NCBI RefSeq assembly: GCF_042186555.1
Contig: NC_133324.1
Coordinates: forward strand, 222,071,145 to 222,135,144
Direction of reading: 5' to 3'
Length of the DNA stretch: 64,000 nt
From: Aquarana catesbeiana
Taxonomy: Eukaryota; Chordata; Amphibia; Anura; Ranidae
Position 1 is the first letter of the stretch. Each line of letters opens with the position of its first letter. Shown here piece after piece: positions 48,490 to 60,839 of this stretch. The notes below the pieces were generated by a model. That model worked only from the letters and a program-made list of their open reading frames with translations, was not told the origin of the DNA and ran no database searches. Both the position numbers and the translations under genes were made by a program.

Positions 48490-48890
48490 ACATTGCACTG
48501 GTTGCCACCTCATCCCTTTTGGGGTTAAAGCAGGCAATACGGAGGTGACCTATCCACCAGGCATCACTTCTCAGAATGTCAGCAAAGTCTGATGCTTGTG
48601 TGAGCTCAGCCTGTCATAGGGTTGCCACCTCATCCCTCTAAATCCGAACACGTATGAATTACACAAGTTCTGAGGCTAATTTAATGCAGATTAGCCAACA
48701 AGTGAGTTTAATTACCACCTTAATTAGCCACAGAACCTGTGTAATTCATATGTGTTTGGGTTTAAAGGGATGAGGTGGCAACCCTAAGACAGGCTGAGGT
48801 CACACAAGCATCAGACTTTGCTGACATTCTGAGAAGTGATGCCTGGTGGATAGGCCACCTCCTTATTGCCTGCTTTAACCCCATAAGTAC
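48490..48890. mobile_element. Foldback element with another foldback inserted at its centre
   Basis: Outer arms (about 48520-48615 and 48785-48885) are complementary: GGCATCACTTCTCAGAATGT against ACATTCTGAGAAGTGATGCC. At the centre sits 48616-48784, ends AGGGTTGCCACCTCATCCCT and GGGATGAGGTGGCAACCCT, a copy of the 45487-45655 element. Confidence 0.65.
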
Positions 48891-51673
48891 ATACACTGCA
48901 CATGGTTGTAGGGTGGCTGTGGCGCAGCCCTATTCACTTGAATGAGTCACGTTCGGCAGAAGTACTGCCTGCTGAATTCAACAGCTGCAAAGCATGATGA
49001 TCACGGCCTGTTTACAATCCCATCCAGCTGCCTTTGCAGCTTAAGAGGGGTGGTTGAGGGGGGGGGGGGAGTAGAAATGAGGCCCAAATCGCCTGTTTTT
49101 ACCACCTGAAAACCACAAATGTAAACATAGCCCTAAAAATCTGCAGAAAAAGAGACCTGCATGCTCTGAAAGCTTGTACCGTATTCTAGTTAGGAAATAA
49201 ACAGTATCATCCCAAATCCAAACTTTTATTTCTGTTGATGGCTAAGGCTTTGTTAACACAGGGTGTCAGTAAGTGTCCTGTGTGAGGGCAGTATTTACCC
49301 ACACAGGGGTGCACAGATGTTTAATGCATTCCCGTGCAGGCAGTCCCATTGCTGTCAACTGGGACGAAGCAGCTGCACAGACACAGTCATTGCTCCCAAT
49401 GTAACATCCATGTGGGTGTGAGTGCACGGCCCCAAACATATAAACACAGCCCTCCATGGGAGTACACTTATATACACCCTTTGTGAACAAGGCCTTACAC
49501 AGTACAAATTTGTAACCATAATATACAAAAAAAATCTTATTTCAATGAGTCCATGCACTATAGAGTATATGAATGATAATTGCTGTGTACGTCTATGGAT
49601 TAGGGTAGGACTAAACATTATCTCAAACTAACCATCTCATAAAAACAGTTCCCTGCAACAGAAGACACAGCCCTTGCCCAGTGGTCCATGTCTGATACTG
49701 TTCTTCTATTCCAATACTACATCCTCTGCAAGAACCTGTGTCATTGTCATCAGTTTGACAGTTTGAGATGCTTCTGAGATCATTCAGATTTCAAGTGTTA
49801 CTAAACCCACAACAGTAAAATCAGTCTGTATATGCAGTAAAGCATGCTTGTTATACTCACTGTGGAACCTAAGAGGTTAATCATGCACATTGTGTAAAAA
49901 GGCTGTTTGATCCTGTCTTCTCTGATTCTCCCCTTCTTCCACTGTCCCCAATCCATCTCCTGATGGAACAGAGCTTTGGGGGTACTCTGCACATGCTCAG
50001 TTTGACATTTATTGCTAGAATGTTAGCTTCTTTTTTTTTAGGGGGGGGCTGCATGTGATCAGCACGGGGCCACTATCAGTGATCAGCACTATCCAGACAT
50101 GGAGTCAGGGGTCCTGCAGCCTCATAGGTCAGTCAAAGTAGAATGAAAACTCCTCCTACAAGCTTTAACCAGACACTGATAGAAATCACAATACTGTTGA
50201 TGAGAAAAGCTATTTAGCATTTTATATTTATTTTTTCAGTGACAGATGCACCTTACTTGCAGTTGATCTCCTTCTTATCGGCTTTAGCACTTGTGTTGCT
50301 GGGCTTTGGCCTAGTGCAGTGGCAGCTTGTGATATTTTTTTTTTTTTGTGGGGGGGGGGGGTAACAATGTACCCGCTGCCACATACCCCCCCCAGGAACA
50401 TCCCTCCCGGTCAGTCACCAGACCTGCACTTACCCCATCTAGGTTGCACAGGAGGTGGCTTCCCCTGCGTCTCCTCCTCCTCGATGGCTTCCCCTGCATC
50501 TCCTCCCTCCTCCTTCTCAGCGGCCAATAGAATCGCTCCTCCTCTTGGCCAATTGGGTAACAGGTCTCAGGGCCCGCTTCCCGATTGGCCGGCAGGAGTA
50601 TCAGGAAGACAATAGCGAATATTAATTTGCTAATGTCACAAAACTGGGTGGGTTTGGAGCACAGTGCTCTTTTTAAAGCCAATTAGAACCTCGGGCTCTA
50701 ATCACGTGCTTCTAAAAAAAAAAAAAAAAAAAAAAAAAACTCCGTTGGAATTCATACTTCCAGCTCCCTGCATGTAGAATAGGTGCCGGGCGCATGGATT
50801 TGGGGGGCAGCACCCCTGCACCCCGTATGGACGGACTGCCACTGGCCTAGTGTCCGTGTCATTAGTTTGACAGTTTGAGACACTTCAGAAATTATGCAGA
50901 ATTCAACAGATACATTTGACCTGCAGTCAAACTTCCTCTGACCAGATTTAAGTGGGTTTTGAAACCCCCTAGATCTATATCAAATCCCATAACCCATAAT
51001 AAAAATTAAATTAATAAAAAAGGTAACATGAAAGCATCTGGTACGTAAATTTTTCAGCTAAATTTTGATATTGCTAGCAAAACCCACCAGTATTGCTAAC
51101 TGTGGTAATGGCTAAGTAATCTACAAAATGGTCTTTGCTTTCTACAAAAGACAATCATCACATAGTTGCTTGTAAATAAAATAAACAGAAAACATATAAA
51201 GTACGATAGTATAAAATGTTTAATAAAAAGATGCAAAAGAGCAAAAATGTAGATGCATATAAAAATACAGAGTGAACTGAAACATATTTGTACCATAGGA
51301 TATAAATAATACACACATTTAACATATACTGGTAAGCATCTTTTTAAGACTAAGCTCAATATACAAATTCAATAACCCATAGCACCAATCAAAATGTATT
51401 TTTTTATATAGCTGATTTCAGTAAACTGGTAGAATTGGTTGCTTTGGATTCCTGTACTTTGAATATCATTATTGTTCTTTGTGCTGCCTTTTAAATAAGT
51501 CCATTGACATTACAAAATAGTTTTTATCCTTCATGCCGCGTACACACGATCGGACTTCTCGTTGGAAAAAGATATGATGGCTTTTCCTACATGAATCCAC
51601 TATTCCTCTATTCCTTCTCTATTTACATACCCTCCCTTAGTTTGAATTGGGTTAATGTGGGCTGGAGCCAGTG
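48891..51673. other. Intergenic repeats, no gene recognised
   Basis: Includes a common frog repeat near 49800-50180 (TGTATATGCAGTAAAGCATGC) that resembles one spliced out nowhere, and a (T)n(G)n block at 50335-50361 with poly-A at 50715-50739. A truncated TGCCGCGTACACACG MITE lies at 51536-51590. Confidence 0.4.
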
Positions 51674-51948
51674 GGGTTGATTTACTAAAGCCTAATATAT
51701 GTGCAATTTGCAAGGGCATTTGATCCAGAGCTTAGTAAATGAGGGGAAGCCCTGCTGACTTCCATCATCTAATCATGTGCAAATGAAAATGTTGTTTTTT
51801 TAATTTTTATTTAGTTTTTTCCTTGTGTACAATTGCGTATTTGCAAAGTTAAGCTTTACCTCATTTACTAAGCTCTGGAGCAACCGCACTTGCAGACTAC
51901 AACTGCCCTTGCAAATTGCACAATCTATTTGCCTTTAGTAAATCCACC
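51674..51948. mobile_element. Foldback MITE (GGTTGATTTACTAAAG)
   Basis: Ends GGGTTGATTTACTAAAGCC and CTTTAGTAAATCCACCC; inner TGAGGGGAAGCCCTGCTGAC matches the 53.4-54.3 kb copy. Confidence 0.65.
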
Positions 51949-53431
51949 CTAGCGACACATTGGACATTATTATGTATAGGCCAAGACATCACTGACCCCA
52001 TACCCACTATTCATTCCATGCACTTTAGGGGTAATAGACAAAAAGTAGAGAGCCATTGTGTGGTATACAAGGATTCATGGTATCACAGCCCACGGCCGTA
52101 CAAAAAAAACAAAAACAACAAAAAAAAAAAAAACTTTGGAACTAGATCAAATATTTACATATATTCTTTTAATTCACTATGCCTCTGGGCTGTTTAAACC
52201 ACAAAACAGGGTTATAACTATAATAAGGCCTTCTGCATCCAGATGCCTGGGGCTGCAGAACAAAGCATTTGGATGTATTTACCTGCCCAGAAGCCACAGG
52301 TGCTATGTATAGGTGCCCATAGAAATCAATGGCTGTACTTGTGTAGGCAAAGGCATATGGATATGCGCCCATTTCTATGGGCGACTGAATGCAGCATCTG
52401 TGGCACCCCCGCCGAGGAAATACACCCAAATTGTATGTTCTACAGTCCACGCACTCATTTGCATAAGGGCTCATTTACACTTCTGATTAGGGGAGGCAAA
52501 ACCCAACGGTTGAGCCGCATTTTCACCATCCTTCAATTGCTCCCCCTTTTGCTGCAGAGGCAGCAGTCGGGAGGTGTACGCATGCGGCAGCTGCGATGCT
52601 CTGCTTTGCAGCCGCTGCAGGAGTTATACCCTCTGTTGCACTCAGTAGGCTGCACCGCCTGCCCAATGTGACTGCCCCACAAACACACAAAAACACACAC
52701 ACAATGCACAGGTTTGCGGTACCGTTGCCTGGTATTTAGAGGTTAAAGCAGGCAGTGAAAAGGCAATACAGCACCTCCTCAATAATGCTCTCTGAAGAGC
52801 AATCTGAACACGGATCACACTTTACAGGGCAAAGCAGGTATAAACCAGGCCTAAAGGTCAGCTTATAATGGTTTTAGTTCAATATATTATAACACTAAAC
52901 TATAATGTTTTTGGGTCAGTTTATTATAACACTAAAATAAGATGGTTTGGGGTCACTTTAATCATTTTTAAACTGATGTTTTTTACCTCTTTTCTTTCTA
53001 GTTATATAAAATCTCAGTTTTACAAATAAACATTTAATACTGAGTGCACCTATAGCATACCATTTCTAGAGCTAATGTAATAGCACAGTGAAAATCGCCT
53101 CAGGAAAAGACAGGTAAATATGCAAAGCCAGTTTAAAGTTCTACCTTCTAGCTGGAAATGAAAATACAAAATATTGGTTTGCAATATTCTATATTTAAAT
53201 GATTAAAAAATTAAAACGCATATATATTTTTTTTAAATCCTCACCACAATAAATAAAGAATGAATATATAAAGCCACTATATATTTCCCTTAAAGACACT
53301 TTACCGAATAAGGCCACACATATCTTAGACACAGAAGCAGATAATATACAAACGAATATGCTATCAAAATCTTATATATTTCACAGTGTAGAAAAGCCGA
53401 GTTCACAGTGTCATGTAATGCTTTACATTAT
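51949..53431. other. Intergenic, no gene recognised
   Basis: A repeat at 52230-52470 (GCATCCAGATGCCTGGGGCT) resembles that at 3690-3860 in other orientation. The remainder is AT-rich and non-coding. Confidence 0.35.
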
Positions 53432-54275
53432 GGGGTTGATTTACTAAATGGAAAAAGACTATGCACTTTCCAAAGTGCAGTTGCACTCTGCAAATGCACT
53501 TGCTCCAGAGCTTAGTAAATGAGTAGATATAAAAAAGGAAAAGAAAGGCGCCTCTAAGTGCAGTATGTAAAATTTAATAGAGTGCACAAAGGGTTAAAAG
53601 CACTTACAAGATTGTTGAGTGTTAAAAGACATGATAAAATCAGGAGTCCTCATCTGTGGCATGTGTCCATCCTCAGCACGGTGGTAGAGAGCCGTGTAGA
53701 GCCGTCCAGCAGCTGTAAAGCGTTCTCATGCGTGTTGAAAAGAGGAGGCAGCAGGGAAGCCTGTATTCACTGCGGGACACACAAGGCTGATGGTGTCAGT
53801 GTAGAGAAGGGGGTGGTAACGCGTTTCGGAGCATGTGCGGCTCCTTCGTCACTCCTGATTTTATCATGTCTTTTAACACTCAACAATCTTGTAAGTGCTT
53901 TTAACCCTTTGTGCACCCTATTAAATTTTACATACTGCACTTAGAGGCGCCTTTCTTTTCCTTTTTTATATCTTCAGAGTTGCTTCTCCTCTAACCAAAG
54001 TGCTGCCAGAAGTGCCATCTCATCACTATCATCCCTCTGACCAGCTACCCACCTCCACCAGAGCGCCCTTATCACCTCTCTGTTTTAGTAAATGAGTAGA
54101 AGCTCTGCTGACGTCCACTATCCAATCATGTTCAAGCAAAAATTCATTTTTTTTTATTATCCTTGCACGTGATTGGGTACTCTTTGCAAGGTGAAGCCTT
54201 ACCTCATTTACTAAGCTCTGGAGCAACTGCACTTTGCAAAGTGCACAGTCTTTTTGCCTTTAGTAAATCAACCCC
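53432..54275. repeat. Foldback MITE split by a 559-bp retroposed insertion
   Basis: The outer element begins GGTTGATTTACTAAATGG and ends with the inverse CATTTAGTAAATCAACC-like end near 54260-54275; internal parts match the copies at 51674 and 13916. The insertion 53527-54085 is flanked by an exact 15-bp duplication TTAGTAAATGAGTAG (53512-53526 and 54086-54100). Inside the insertion, arms 53527-53636 and 53863-53972 are complementary, with the hammerhead-like core between them. Confidence 0.65.
53812..53856 (-). ncRNA. Decayed hammerhead-like core in a retroposed snapback element
   Basis: Minus strand reads GTGACGA, an extra A, GGAGC-loop-GCTCC, GAAA, CGCGTT. The first C of CUGANGA is G here without the compensating change at G8, and stem I pairs poorly, so this copy is probably inactive. 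Stem II is perfect (5 bp, 7-nt loop), and the GAAACGCGTT tail is identical to that of the copy at 47.5 kb although the flanks are unrelated. Confidence 0.4.
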
Positions 54276-54768
54276 TATATCTCTCAAATATTACCATACC
54301 TATTTTCATGGCTTTAACTGATGAGCAACAATGCCCCCTGGGTTTTATTAAATGTAATACCTAATGCAAAAGGCTAAATAAATAGTTTAAATATTGTTCC
54401 GACTCTGAAGATTTGTAATCCTGTTCATCCATACCTAAGATTCAGACACTCCCCCAACAGCATAGAGTTGACCTAACTTTTCTCCACTGCAAGCAAAACA
54501 ACTTGGTCCCCAACCTACCCCCCAGCCTGCTTAAAGGACCCATCTGATATTGAGGAAGGGGCTTTACTGTTCTCCCCCTCTCAAAAAATTCCCCATATTT
54601 GCAGCACTGTGTAATGCAGTTTCAGATTACTACCCTAACCTTTTCAGTATGATCCATATTGTTTAGGGAGTTACAGGAAGCTAATGTAAATCTGATTTGG
54701 GTATTTGAATTGGTTGTATTTCAAATAAAACTTACTTTAATGTGTTTTTTATGTTAAGCTCACACATG

Positions 54769-55104
54769 CTAAAGCTGGCCATAGACGGTTCAAATCTTGT
54801 CCGGTTCAGCAGGAACTGTCGAGATTCGAGCCATGTATGGGCAGGCTGAATATACCCAAGTTGATCGATTGATCAACTTGGGTACAACCAGCCTGCTGGA
54901 TTTTACATGTGATTATCGCTAGCGGCTGTCATAGGCACTAGCAATAATCATTGTGTTCTCCAGCTCCCCCTGCTGGGAGAACACAATGGCTCAGCGGGAG
55001 GGATTTCCCTGTCAACAATGTCTGTGTTGTTGGGTGATTGGTTGTTGGGGGATTGAACCCGTGGTTGCAGGAAAGAAATTTGCTCTGTCTATGGCTAGCC
55101 TAAG
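54769..55104. mobile_element. MITE of the same family
   Basis: Ends CTAAAGCTGGCCATAGACGG and CTATGGCTAGCCTAAG. Shares the CAGCGGGAGGGATTTCC-type middle with copies at 33.5 and 55.1 kb. Confidence 0.6.
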
Positions 55105-55119
55105 GCATGTGCAAGTGTA

Positions 55120-55428
55120 CAGCCGGTCATAGATGGTGCAATTGCCCCATCAACACAGTCAGTGTTGATGGGGGGGAATGCCTCCCATGGAGCTTTAGTG
55201 TTCTCCAGGGGGGGTGGCGGGGGGGCTTTTCCCGCCGGGAGAACATACAGTGATTAATGCTAGCGGCTATAGCCTCTGGCAATAGTCGCATGAAAAGTCC
55301 GAAAGACTGGTGTACCCAAGTTGATTGAACGATCAAGGTGGACACAATCACTTTGCCCATACATGGTTCGAATCTCAGCCGGTCCCTGCTGAACCGGCTG
55401 AGATTTGAACTGTCTATGGCCGGCTTAA
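55120..55428. mobile_element. MITE of the same family, next to the doubtful exon
   Basis: Ends AGCCGGTCATAGATGGTGC and CTATGGCCGGCTTAA. The adjacent open frame of the possible exon reads into it from the right. Confidence 0.6.
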
Positions 55429-55429
55429 G

Positions 55430-55573
55430 GTTTTTATTATCTCTCAAAGAATCTACAGTACTCCCTCTGACAATGTCTTTATCTGATTTTATTTCCAAAC
55501 AGATGGGGCCATCTTTGCTTTGGCAATATCCAAGGACAATATCGTGTAAATGCCGGAGCATGTACGGTGCTTG
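55430..55573 (-). CDS. Possible further exon of the coiled-coil protein
   Basis: A non-repeat stretch beside a TTAA-flanked MITE stays open in the frame YMLRHLHDIVLGYCQSKDG and on through ICLEIKSDKD. The acceptor GTGAACACAG|CAAG or the AG three bases later could serve; the latter keeps the phase of the 37-nt exon. The only GT downstream is a weak one (GGA|GTACTG), and the frame also runs into the adjacent MITE. Amino-acid composition looks coding, but the opposite strand is open too. Confidence 0.3.
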
Positions 55574-56091
55574 CTGTGTTCACAAATGTCTGGCACAAAG
55601 TTACTATATATTGCTGTCTGATCAATGGGGGGAGAAGAGACTAAGGAAATGATTCCTCATGGCTGCAGCAGACTGAGATTATATTATGCTAGGCATATTC
55701 AGTTGTCTGGAGCTAAAAAAATGCAAGAATGTACAAGTAAAAGTAAACAAAAATATGTTAAATTGACATGCCAAGATTATTTTTTAAACAAACTTATAAA
55801 GTTACTGAAAGGTACACTTTAAAACCAAACTCCAGGCACAAAAACCTACCATTGCAGTGGGTGCATCCACATTGCAAGGGTTAAAATGCCTATGGGTAGA
55901 GGAACATTGTGAAATACTCCCTCCAACCGGGTCCCGCAGCTGCCTAAGGTGCTCACACTCACATTCTCTACATACAATGCAGGGTTAGTAGCCTTGCATT
56001 ATACATAATGATGCTGAAAAACCACCAGAACATTGGAGGGAGTAGAGACAACACTGGAGCAGGGTAAGGTAAGAAATTCAGCCTTCTCATC

Positions 56092-58070
56092 TTACCCTAG
56101 ACAAAACAAGCATTTAAAGTGTGTATGTGTGTATGGGAAAATGGCACTGCCTATCACCTGAAGAGTAATTCTCTCCAATAGCTCACTCCTCCAAGTGAGT
56201 GTACAGAAGGTAGGTAATTTATTACTGTAGAAAGAATGACCCATCACCTGAAGGGCGTCTCCACAAAGTGAGTCACTCTTCTTGGGTGAGTATGCAAATG
56301 GGTAACTTGTGCCTATTCCCATGATCACTTTTACAAAAGAAGTGTATATTTAGCCTGTGATCTATATTAATAAAGTGCTAGTGTGACTATATTCTTTGTA
56401 TATGTTATTTATATCCAAGACCTAGTTCTGAGGTGTTCGTGCAAAAAGTGATATTAATCTCATTAATTCATCTGATATAGACAATATTCATTCATAGAGA
56501 TACATATTTGTGCAAATTCATATGTAATAAATAAATAAAGCATAGTCCATTAAGAAAAAAAAAGTATCAAAAAATAAAAATTAATAAAAATGATTGTAGA
56601 GAAAAATGCTAATAGATAAAGTCCAGTCTTTGTATAGTGCAAAAAATGCAAATTAGAAAGTGACTTGTGCTTTTCCAAAGTGACTCGTGCCTGGATTTAT
56701 CCACCAATGTGCAAAGGAATCAAGTAACTTCCGTGCTCCCCTTCAGTTCCCCACTCACCAGTTTCTAGCACCCCAGCAGGGGTAAGAAGTGTATACTAGG
56801 TATACTGGCTGTATCCGGAACAGGCACCTCCACCTTTAGCTCAAAGGACACTGGGGTATTCTAATCTCTCACCTGCTCCTGGGGTGGATCTCTCACTGAA
56901 ATGCTTGCTTCTTCTGTGGCATAAACACAGGATATCCTCATATACCAAACAAATGGAAACTCATAGTGAGTCCTTACGACTTTTGTCATAGGATGAGTCT
57001 CAGACGACATCCTTTGATAAAACGCGTAAGTCGGAGCTTGGTACGCACTTACGTCACTTCCGGTTGCATAGTTCCGGCCTGTGGAATGCTCGCTGGTTGG
57101 GAGCTCAGGTGTTGCAACCAAGACATGCTAGCTTTGTACCTGTCAAGTTTTTTTGGATACCAATTTGTTTTTGTTAATTTAAAACGTTTTTAATAAATAA
57201 CCATCCGAATTTACACTATGAGGTTCTGTTTGTTTGGTTTATAAGGATATCCTGTGTTTATGCCACGGAAGAAGCGAGCATTTCAGCGAGAGAGATCCAC
57301 CCCAGGAGGGGGTGAGTGAGGGATTAGAATACCCCAGTGTCCGTTGAGCTAAAGGTGGAGGTGCCCGTTCTGGATACAGCCAGGATACCTAGTATACGCT
57401 TCTTACCGCTGCAGGGGTGCTAAATTCTGGTGAGCGGGGAACTGAAGGGGAGCACGGAAGTTACTTGATTCCTTTGCACATTGGTGGATAAATCCAGGCA
57501 TGAGTCACTTTGGAAAAGCACAATTCACGTTCTCATTTGCATTTTTTTGCACTATACAAAGACTGGACTTTATTAGCATTTTTCTCAACAATCGGTTTTA
57601 TTAATTTTTCTTTTTTGATACACTTTTTTTCTTAATGGACTATGCTTTATTCATTTATTACATATGAATTTGCAAAAATATGTATCTCTATGAATGAATG
57701 TTGTCTATATCAGATGAATTAATGAGATTAATATCACTTTTTGCATGAACACCTCAGAAGTAGGTGTTGGATATAAATAATATATACAAAGAATATGGTC
57801 ACACTAGCACTTTACTTAATATAGATCACAGGCTAAATATACACTTTTTATCTTTTTTGTAAAAGTGATCACAGGAATAGGCACAAGTTACCCATTTGCA
57901 TACTCACCCAGGAAGAGTAACGGTCGCCCTTCAGGTGAGGGGTCAATCTTTCTATAGTAATAAATGACCTACCTTCTGTACACTCAATTGGAGGAAAGAG
58001 CATTTGGAGAGAATTACTTTTCAGGTGATAGGCAATGCCATTTCCCCATACACACTTTTCACATTGGAGC
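56092..58070. repeat. Near-perfect palindrome of about 2 kb
   Basis: Left arm (about 56092-56968) and right arm (about 57208-58070) are inverted copies: for example the segments around 56306-56400 and 57820-57895 match (GGGTAACTTGTGCCTATTCC region), as do 56930-56968 and 57208-57255. The 240-nt centre holds the hammerhead-like remnant and TTTTTAATAAATAACC. Arms differ by scattered substitutions, so it is not an assembly mirror of one sequence. Confidence 0.7.
56995..57035 (+). ncRNA. Hammerhead-like remnant at the centre of the 2-kb palindrome
   Basis: CAGACGA (57001-57007), ATC-loop-GAT, AAAACGCGTA. U4 and G12 of the hammerhead core are changed, and stem II has lost a base. The ACGCGT element and spacing are kept. 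It is followed about 170 nt later by TTTTTAATAAATAACC and then by the right arm of the palindrome. Confidence 0.25.
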
Positions 58071-59093
58071 TTTTAATCAAAGCACCTTAGGGGAGACAGC
58101 AGCCCTTTTTTCAACCTGAGCACAGAATATAACAACTTAAAAAACAAGCATTTAACCCTTGCTGTGCAGGGATTGGGGGGGGGGGGGTTTCACTGCAAGA
58201 ACTTTTTTGATTCTTCCAGTCTAGAGTTGGCCTTTAAATATACAGGCAGCAGTACTAGCAGCTTGTTTGGTCAGACTAATGAAAGATGCTTTGTGATTGG
58301 TTGTTATGGTTTAGTGAAAATACCTGTATTCTGGACCGTTTTAATAAATAATGCTAACTGAGTTCTTAAAATATTAGATAAAATACTACCTACTGACATT
58401 TTTATTATAAACAAATTACAGTTGACGCTACTGTATGTTGGCAACCTTCCAAGAAGGTACTCAGTTTCCATGACATCCTTTGTTAGAAATCTGCCCTTTG
58501 GGAGCATATGCACAAATGCTTTTTGTGTCTTTCTATTATTTTTTTAACTACAAAATAGGACCAGGCATATTTATCTATTTATGCTCATGGTATAAAGTCA
58601 GTAAACACTCTGAATAACCACCCTACATAGCCCAATATTTTTATTTTTTTGGCTTTAACGAATAAGTATCTGCAGAAGGTACCTACATGAGTGGTTATGT
58701 TATGAAATATACATATATTGCAGCACACGTAGGCCATACTGCTCCTATGTGCAGGGGAATTTATACTTATGATTTTTTTTATAATTTCACCTTGTTTAAC
58801 ATTGTATATTATATTGGTACATGGCTTGTAGCCATTATAACTAACCACCCACGCCAATGCCGCTCTTCTATCTGCTCCCATCCATGAGTGTATATTTGAA
58901 CACAGAATTAGAGAAGAACAGCTGTGGCTCCCATTTCTTGAAGGGCTATGGTACTGGCAGAGGCAAATGTATAGATAATAGAAAAAATGATGAGGCGGGT
59001 TGCAGGAATTCCAGAGGGGGGATCTTTGTGGAGTTGTTTATTACTCTTGAGTGGAAGTGACGCTTCACAACATCCTAAACTATTTCCTCATAC
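58071..59093. other. Presumed intron of the coiled-coil gene, no exon recognised
   Basis: Unique-looking AT-rich sequence with a poly-G run at 58177-58188. No frame bounded by good splice sites. Confidence 0.4.
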
Positions 59094-59130
59094 CTCCATG
59101 AGATAGCGAACGTTCCATAATTATGGGTCT
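59094..59130 (-). CDS. Short exon (37 nt) of the coiled-coil protein
   Basis: Strong acceptor with polypyrimidine tract (TTTCTTTGTTTTACCTACAG) and donor GGAG|GTATGAGG bound 37 nt in phase 0, continuing the frame of the exon at 61646-61855. It encodes RPIIMERSLSHG plus one base. If the donor is skipped, the frame stops after GMRK, so this could also be a terminal exon. Confidence 0.5.
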
Positions 59131-59436
59131 CTGTAGGTAAAACAAAGAAATGAAAAAATAAAACTTTCCTGATACAATATAATCGAATGCGTATGTAATG
59201 TTTTGATAGGGACCATATTAATTTTAGCAATAGCAGGAAATACGAGAAATCAACAGAAAAATAACATTTCAAGAAATATATTTAATACGCCGCAAAATCA
59301 TAATTATAGCATTGTGACCTAAACACCTAAAGAACTGTGATTATGTAAAAAATTATATTTTGTATGGGGTTGATCCTTTTATTAATAGTATTTATTTAAA
59401 AAATTCCTTTTTTAGTTCACATGCTAATATACTGTA

Positions 59437-60200
59437 TACCGTATATACTCGAGTATAAGCCAACCCGAATATAAGCCAAGGCACCTAATTTTACCACAAA
59501 AAACTGGGAAAACTATTGACTCGAGTATAAGCCTAGGGTGAGAAATGCGCATCTACTGTAAGTGGAAAAGAGGGTCAACAATGACCATTTGCAGCCTCAC
59601 TGTGCCCATTTGCATGCCTCACTGTGCTCATTTGCAGCCATAGGCCCCCCGAACTTCAAACTCGGTAGTTAAGGGTTCCTAGATGCCCTCTAGCTGCAGC
59701 CAAAATCTGGGGTCTCTGGACCCAAAGGGTCCCGAAATTACATTGCTGGAGTTGGACACAGTTGACTGACTTTGGGGCCCCGTATCTCGGGGCCACTTGG
59801 TGCTAGGAACCCCAAATTTAGTGTGCAAACCCAGTGGAACTAGCACTACAACACAGTTCCTAGCACCAAGCGGCCCCGAGATACGGGGCCCCAAAGTCGG
59901 TTTGGAAAATGTCAAGCACTTTTCTGCAGCAGAGAATGACATTTTCTGAACCGACTTTGGGGCCCCGTATCTCAGGGCCACTTGGTGCTAGGAACCCTAG
60001 CTTTGGATATGTTGTAGTGCTAGTTCCACTGGGGTTCCTAGCACCAAGTGGCCCCCAAGATAAGGGGTCCCAAAGTCGGTTCGGAAAATGTCATTCTCTG
60101 CTGCAGAAAAGTGCTTGACTCGAGTATAAGCCAAGGGGGGCATTTTCAGCACAAAAAAAATGTGCTGAAAAACTCGGCTTATACTAGAGTATATATGGTA
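59437..60200. mobile_element. MITE with TACCGTATATACTCGAGTAT ends
   Basis: Starts TACCGTATATACTCGAGTAT and ends ATACTAGAGTATATATGGTA, with AAGCC units inside each end (GAGTATAAGCC at 59450, 59523 and 60122). A vertebrate-wide MITE type as far as I recall. The inside carries an inverted and tandem array (next entry). Confidence 0.65.
59740..60115. repeat. Inverted/tandem array inside the MITE
   Basis: A block of about 85 bp (ACCGACTTTGGGGCCCCGTA, CTTGGTGCTAGGAACCCC, AACTAGCACTACAAC) occurs four times in alternating orientation at about 59758-59850, 59830-59910, 59950-60030 and 60020-60095. Confidence 0.6.
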
Positions 60201-60839
60201 CATTTTTTCTATACCCAAACATGCAGGTCAAACTTTCCAGCAAAAGAGACAGGATAAATGTGTTGAAAATTGCATCAATGATTTATACTTTGGCATATAT
60301 CACTCTTCCTTACTCTTTAGTATTGTGAAGGGAAACAGCGCTGATCTTGTAATGTACATTGTATTAGTACGCATGTACACAATGAAATAGGTGCATTCTG
60401 CTTTAACTAGGGTAGTCCTAAAAACAGGAACTGGAATTAAGTTGTGGTGTAAAAAAAATACCACTTCAATCAACAAAACTGCTTTAGTTGCACACTAGAC
60501 TCAAATCCCCATCCTTTTCACTAAGGCCCAGATACATCAAGCTGAAATGGCACATAAACTGTACTAAAGTGTCTTCTTAACTATTATGATCACATGAAAA
60601 TATTGTTTGAGATGTCACTTTCGCACAGCTTAATTGAGCTACCCATTCACATGGGTAAACCAATCCATATACCTATGTGAGGGCCGTCTTCACCCTCGCG
60701 GGATGTACAGGTGTTTAGAAACTGCATTCTGATCAATGCATTGTATTGTATTTCCATTGCACACATTCCTGGACATAGGCTCATCAGTAGCGTGTGCTGC
60801 AGCAACTCCCAGCTGGAAATTGTGTTTATCACAAATCAG

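Noticed and set aside
53812..53856. Active ribozyme at 53.8 kb
   Set aside because: C3 of the core is G without compensation and stem I barely pairs, so I call it decayed.
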